Position numbers and translations under genes: made by a program. DNA of 64,000 bases from Gammaproteobacteria bacterium (GTDB lineage: Bacteria; Pseudomonadota; Gammaproteobacteria; HTCC5015). Numbering within the stretch: the stretch's first letter is position 1; the number at the start of each line of letters is the position of its first letter. The notes under the pieces were generated by a model, which made no database searches, was not told the origin of the DNA, and was given only the letters and a program-made list of their open reading frames with translations. Shown here piece by piece: positions 60,184 to 64,000 of the stretch. Location: contig JANQRI010000014.1 in the NCBI GenBank assembly GCA_028284675.1, forward strand, positions 21,797-85,796, written 5' to 3'.

Positions 60184-61593
60184 ATGACCCGCACAAAAAG
60201 AATGTTCATACTGGACTCGTCAGTGTTGATGCATGATCCGGCCGCGCTGTTCCGCTTTCAGGAACATGATGTGTACTTACCGATGGCTGTGCTCGAAGAG
60301 CTGGATAACAGCAAAAAAGGACTGTCAGAGGTTGCACGCAACGCCCGACAGGTCAGCCGGTTTCTCGATGAGCTGATCAGCCATCATGGTGACAAAAAAA
60401 TCGAAAGCGGAATAGCACTGGACTCCATCAGTTATAACGGTAACAACACACAAAAACCCAAAACCGGCGGCAAACTTTTTTTTCAAATTCATGAACATGA
60501 AAACCCGTTACCGATCACATTACCCGGCATCAAAGGGGATAACAGCATCCTGACCGCAACGGTCGCACTGCAAAAAAAATTCCCGAAACGCGAAGCGACG
60601 CTGGTTACCAAAGATATCAATCTACGCATCAAAGCCCGTGCTCTTAACATTCGTGCGGAAGATTATTTCAACGATCAGGTGCTGGACGATGTTAACCTGC
60701 TGCCTACCGGTATCAGCGAACTGCCTGCAGAATTCTGGGACTCACACGGCAAACAAATGGAGTCCTGGCAGGAAGAAGGCCGAACCTTTTACAGCATTAC
60801 CGGGCCGTTGGCCGAGACCTGGCTGCCCGGCGAATGCCTGCACCTGGACGATGACAGCCAGTTTCAGGCGATTGTACGCAAGCGGGATGAAGAAAACGCC
60901 ATTATCGAACTCGCTACCAATTACACCAACCCAAAAAACTCGGTCTGGGGAGTCGGTGCACGCAACCTCGGACAGAACTTTGCACTGAACTTCTTAATGG
61001 ACCCGGAAATAGACTTTGTAACTCTAATGGGAAACGCCGGCACCGGCAAAACCCTGCTGACACTGGCCGCCGGACTGGCGCAAACCCTGGATATGAACCG
61101 CTATCGCGAAATCGTGATGACCCGGGTTACGGTACCGGTCGGTGAGGATATCGGTTTTCTACCCGGGACCGAAGAGGAAAAAATGACCCCGTGGATGGGC
61201 GCATTAATGGACAACCTCGAAGTCCTGACCGGCTCCGAGCACCGCGGCAACTGGGAACGTGAAGCCACCAACGATTTATTGCGCAGCAAAATCAAAATCA
61301 GGTCTGTTAACTTTATGCGCGGCCGTACTTTTGTAAATCGTTATATCATTATCGACGAGGCACAAAACCTGACTGCCAAACAAATGAAAACCCTGATCAC
61401 CCGCGCCGGGCCCGGCACCAAAGTGGTTTGCCTCGGTAATGTTGCACAGATTGATACACCTTACCTGACCGAAACCACCTCAGGACTTACCTATGTGGTC
61501 GATCGTTTTAAACGCTGGGAATACAGTGGCCATGTGACCCTGCAAAGAGGAGAACGTTCACAGCTGGCGGATTATGCGTCGGAGGTGCTGTAA
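60184..61593 (+). CDS. PIN domain-PhoH family ATPase
   Basis: A 469-residue protein with an N-terminal PIN domain (about 1-145; FILDSSVLMHDPAALFRF, AVLEELDNSKKG, LVTKDINLRIKARALNI carrying the acidic active-site residues) and a C-terminal PhoH ATPase (about 245-465; Walker A LMGNAGTGKTLLTLAAGL, Walker B YIIIDEAQNLTAKQMKTLITR). Family members are presumed RNA helicase/ribonucleases. It follows bcp by four bases. No terminator hairpin was identified after its stop. Confidence 0.93.
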   Translation: MTRTKRMFILDSSVLMHDPAALFRFQEHDVYLPMAVLEELDNSKKGLSEVARNARQVSRFLDELISHHGDKKIESGIALDSISYNGNNTQKPKTGGKLFFQIHEHENPLPITLPGIKGDNSILTATVALQKKFPKREATLVTKDINLRIKARALNIRAEDYFNDQVLDDVNLLPTGISELPAEFWDSHGKQMESWQEEGRTFYSITGPLAETWLPGECLHLDDDSQFQAIVRKRDEENAIIELATNYTNPKNSVWGVGARNLGQNFALNFLMDPEIDFVTLMGNAGTGKTLLTLAAGLAQTLDMNRYREIVMTRVTVPVGEDIGFLPGTEEEKMTPWMGALMDNLEVLTGSEHRGNWEREATNDLLRSKIKIRSVNFMRGRTFVNRYIIIDEAQNLTAKQMKTLITRAGPGTKVVCLGNVAQIDTPYLTETTSGLTYVVDRFKRWEYSGHVTLQRGERSQLADYASEVL

Positions 61594-61635
61594 CAGCTTG
61601 TGAAATAACCAGGATATAACAACCATAATGTAACT

Positions 61636-64000
61636 TTATTGGTCTGATAACTGCTGCAGTCCATCAATACTACCACCCGTAATTCGGGCAGCTGACAAAT
61701 CCGTATCAATCAACGTTGCATTATCCAGTGAAACACCTCTCAAAATTGAGCCCAGCATATTTACAGCCATAAAAGTTGCGCTATTAACATTAACACGCGA
61801 CAGTGAAGCCCCCATAAAACTGGATTGATCAATCACCGCACCCTCTAAATTCACATCTCTTAATGTCGCTGACATAAAATTTACCTTATTAAGCCAAATA
61901 CGATTTAAATCAACCCCGACAATCTCAGCACCGAACAGATTGACATTTTTAAATGTCACCGTCCTAATATTTTCAGTGGTGCTGTCAATGTATACACCCG
62001 GCAATTCCGCATTGGTTAAATTCGCGCCTTTCATATCGACATGCGCCAAACTTTGTTTATTCAACCTGGCTCCACTAAGATTTGCACGATTTAAAGTCGC
62101 AAAAACCAAATCAACTTCTGACAAAACAGCACCGCTTAAATTTGCGCCAGAGAGGTTTGCTTCCTTAAAAGAAACTGTATTAAAGGAAGCCGACTCCATA
62201 TTTGCCCCTGTCATATCAGCGCCTTGGAAGCTTGTTATTCTATTATCCGTTTCATTATTGAGGCCTGGCTTTAAATCTATAGAAGACCCAACAGAAGCCG
62301 CACTCAAGCTAGTTCCTCTCATATTTGCTTCCGAAAAATCGGAACCTGATATTTGAGCCTGTTTTAAAACAGCTCCCTTAAGATTGGCACCTGCAAGATT
62401 GGTATTTTTCAACTGTGCTGCACTAAGGTTGGCACCATTTAATTTAGCGCCCGCAAGGTTAGCATTCTTCAGTGACGCTCCACTCAGGTCAACTCCTTCC
62501 AACACCGCGAACTGCAAATTCATATCGTTTAAATTTGCACCTTGAAAATTCACACCTAGCGACTGCAGCACTGATAAATTCATACCAGCCATCGATATAG
62601 CATTACCCAGATAGAATGAAAAATTTAACTTTTGATTGGAGCCACTTTTTGCCAAACAATAAACTTTCAAGTATCTATTATCATTCGATATCTTATCTTT
62701 CAGGTCATCAGGCAATTTACCCATTGCCTCCCCAAACTCTTTATTCCATTGCTTAAGCTGTTGCTGCTGCTCATAATCAGCCCGCCTCTCAACATCTTCA
62801 AGAGTTCCACGGTTATTATCCTCAACCGCATCTTGATTATCTGAAACCGCCCGCACTTCAAACGGATTACCAACGTTGCCGCTATCGAAATTATCTCTCA
62901 ACGTAATACCCTGCCCGAACTCAAAACCAACTCCTTCCGGAATGTCGGGCAGCGCCGTGCTTTGTACTGCACCCGGCGTTGCAATACTGCCACCGGTCTG
63001 CGTTGCAATCTCCGGCTGTATAAAAGGTTGCCAGTGTAATGGACGATCATTACTGGTATCAGGGTTTAATGTAAACGGACTGCCAATCGGTGTTGCAGTG
63101 CTTTCATCCGGATTGATCAGGCTATCCCCCAGTTTACGGTCACCAATACGGCTGCTCTGATCATTCAGGTCAATCGGTTTGTTCGGGTCTGCGACCGGCG
63201 ATGCCGGTTTGTCGTAATAAATCCGCTTAACCTTCTCGGCATTATCACCAATCGGCTGTGCTGTTTCTCGTTCCGGTGATATACCCCGAAGCTGTCCGGG
63301 GGTATTGGCTTTTTGTTGCAACAGTGCCTTGGCTTCGGCCTCAGTGGTGGCATTTAAATACACACTGTTTGGTTTGCCGTTACCCAGGGTGTAGTAGGCC
63401 ATGTAGAACGTCTTGCCGCCCTGCAGTTGTTTCTGCAGATCGATGGTATGGGTGTTGCCGTTCACGTTCAGTGTGGTGCTGCTTTGGCTCAATGGTCCTT
63501 TGGCATTCATCGGCATCGTTTTCGGCGCACCGTTCAGCATCGTATGCAGCTGGCCGTTCTGCAGTGCCACATTGGCCAAATGCATTGCTTCGTTGAGGTG
63601 ACTGGCCGGTAATGTGTAACCTTTACTCAAATCCGGCTGACCGTTTTTCACCGGGTGGACGGTGAAGCTGGACGGTTCGTTGGATCCGGCCGGCGGGGCG
63701 TATTCGCGCACGATCACCTGGCTATTGGTCGGCAAGGTTTGAGTATTGACCGTCGGTTGCGGCACAGCCGGCGGCGCATCGGCTGCCAGACGCTGTGTCA
63801 CCGGGTTTGGGGCTGATTGTGTGGGAACAGCCGGATTTGCCGCCTGAGGTGCCGGTGCACCGAGTAAACCCGGTAACTGGTCGTTTGCGATGCTGGTCTG
63901 TACTTCCTGCATCGCATCTTTGAGGTTGGTGCTGTTGAGCTTGCGTGTTTGGCTCTGGCCGTTGGTATCGGTGTAGTAGGTCACGCTGTAATCACCCACA
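61636..64000 (-). CDS. Pentapeptide-repeat protein with N-terminal repeat domains (partial)
   Basis: At least 787 residues; the frame continues past the right edge, so the true start is not visible. The N-terminal half has three related units (about 1-50 with SVTYYTDTNGQSQTRKLN; about 90-165 with VHPVKNGQPDLSKGYTLPAS and LNEAMHLANVALQNGQLHTM; about 195-245 with FYMAYYTLGNGKPNSVYLNA), a proline/asparagine-rich linker, and then from about residue 465 a long array of A(N/D)LxG pentapeptides (ANLNDMNLQFAVLEGVDLSG, LSGANLSGAVL). The array forms a right-handed quadrilateral beta-helix. No signal peptide can be judged. Function unknown. Confidence 0.85.
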   Translation of the reverse strand, partial: VGDYSVTYYTDTNGQSQTRKLNSTNLKDAMQEVQTSIANDQLPGLLGAPAPQAANPAVPTQSAPNPVTQRLAADAPPAVPQPTVNTQTLPTNSQVIVREYAPPAGSNEPSSFTVHPVKNGQPDLSKGYTLPASHLNEAMHLANVALQNGQLHTMLNGAPKTMPMNAKGPLSQSSTTLNVNGNTHTIDLQKQLQGGKTFYMAYYTLGNGKPNSVYLNATTEAEAKALLQQKANTPGQLRGISPERETAQPIGDNAEKVKRIYYDKPASPVADPNKPIDLNDQSSRIGDRKLGDSLINPDESTATPIGSPFTLNPDTSNDRPLHWQPFIQPEIATQTGGSIATPGAVQSTALPDIPEGVGFEFGQGITLRDNFDSGNVGNPFEVRAVSDNQDAVEDNNRGTLEDVERRADYEQQQQLKQWNKEFGEAMGKLPDDLKDKISNDNRYLKVYCLAKSGSNQKLNFSFYLGNAISMAGMNLSVLQSLGVNFQGANLNDMNLQFAVLEGVDLSGASLKNANLAGAKLNGANLSAAQLKNTNLAGANLKGAVLKQAQISGSDFSEANMRGTSLSAASVGSSIDLKPGLNNETDNRITSFQGADMTGANMESASFNTVSFKEANLSGANLSGAVLSEVDLVFATLNRANLSGARLNKQSLAHVDMKGANLTNAELPGVYIDSTTENIRTVTFKNVNLFGAEIVGVDLNRIWLNKVNFMSATLRDVNLEGAVIDQSSFMGASLSRVNVNSATFMAVNMLGSILRGVSLDNATLIDTDLSAARITGGSIDGLQQLSDQ

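Noticed and set aside
1..64000. CRISPR arrays, tRNA or rRNA genes, phage integrases or transposases
   Set aside because: Looked for on both strands by eye; no regularly spaced repeats, cloverleaf-like sequences or recombinase motifs were recognised. Only the small non-autonomous repeat element is present.

Overview
The window looks like a chromosomal segment of a free-living gammaproteobacterium. The evidence is its housekeeping genes and their order: an E. coli-length TrmH, ffh divergent from a ypjD-type gene, xseB-ispA-dxs, dapA followed by a BamC-like lipoprotein, radA and a PIN-PhoH protein. It also carries PEP-CTERM/VPLPA-type sorting signals, an XrtA-style exopolysaccharide export block, a DSF (rpf) quorum-sensing locus and a giant two-partner-secretion exoprotein, a mix typical of aquatic, biofilm-forming gammaproteobacteria. 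The genus cannot be named from the sequence alone.

Region 1 (1-16247, almost all minus strand) is an exopolysaccharide locus. It holds the start of gmd (cut by the window edge), two GT2 and three GT-B glycosyltransferases, a WcaF-like acetyltransferase, a Wzy-like polymerase, a secreted beta-helix protein and a Wzx-like flippase. An export block follows: an ExeA-like ATPase, a BY-kinase-like ATPase, a Wzz/GumC co-polymerase, an outer-membrane barrel and a Wza-type export protein. A plus-strand arsC with a tiny membrane ORF, followed by a small inverted-repeat element, sits between the two halves. A VPLPA-CTERM protein gene (16385-17086) follows, with an unusual leader hairpin.

Region 2 (17441-37433, all minus strand) is the most striking part. 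In transcriptional order it encodes a periplasmic FKBP-type isomerase, a 3833-residue filamentous-haemagglutinin-type exoprotein (TpsA), its TpsB transporter, a DUF2341-LamG-ExbB fusion, ExbD, TonB, a porin and a secreted coiled-coil protein. The layout suggests a two-partner secretion system with its own Ton motor.

Region 3 (37541-47110) is a signalling region. A c-di-GMP-I (GEMM) riboswitch precedes a PEP-CTERM gene and a PstS-like secreted protein gene. After trmH come rpfF (DSF synthase), a large RpfC-type hybrid kinase with a duplicated membrane sensor, and rpfG (HD-GYP c-di-GMP phosphodiesterase). Synthesis of a cell-density signal, its conversion to c-di-GMP turnover and an RNA sensor of c-di-GMP are thus encoded within 10 kb.

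Region 4 (47281-61593) is mainly housekeeping: yjbQ, ffh, an MBL-fold hydrolase, ypjD-like, a CNNM/CorC protein, radA, xseB, ispA, dxs, folE2, a short BamC-like lipoprotein, dapA, a bcp/prxQ peroxiredoxin and phoH. A second copy of the small inverted-repeat element lies directly at the ispA stop codon. The window ends inside a large pentapeptide-repeat protein gene (61636-64000).
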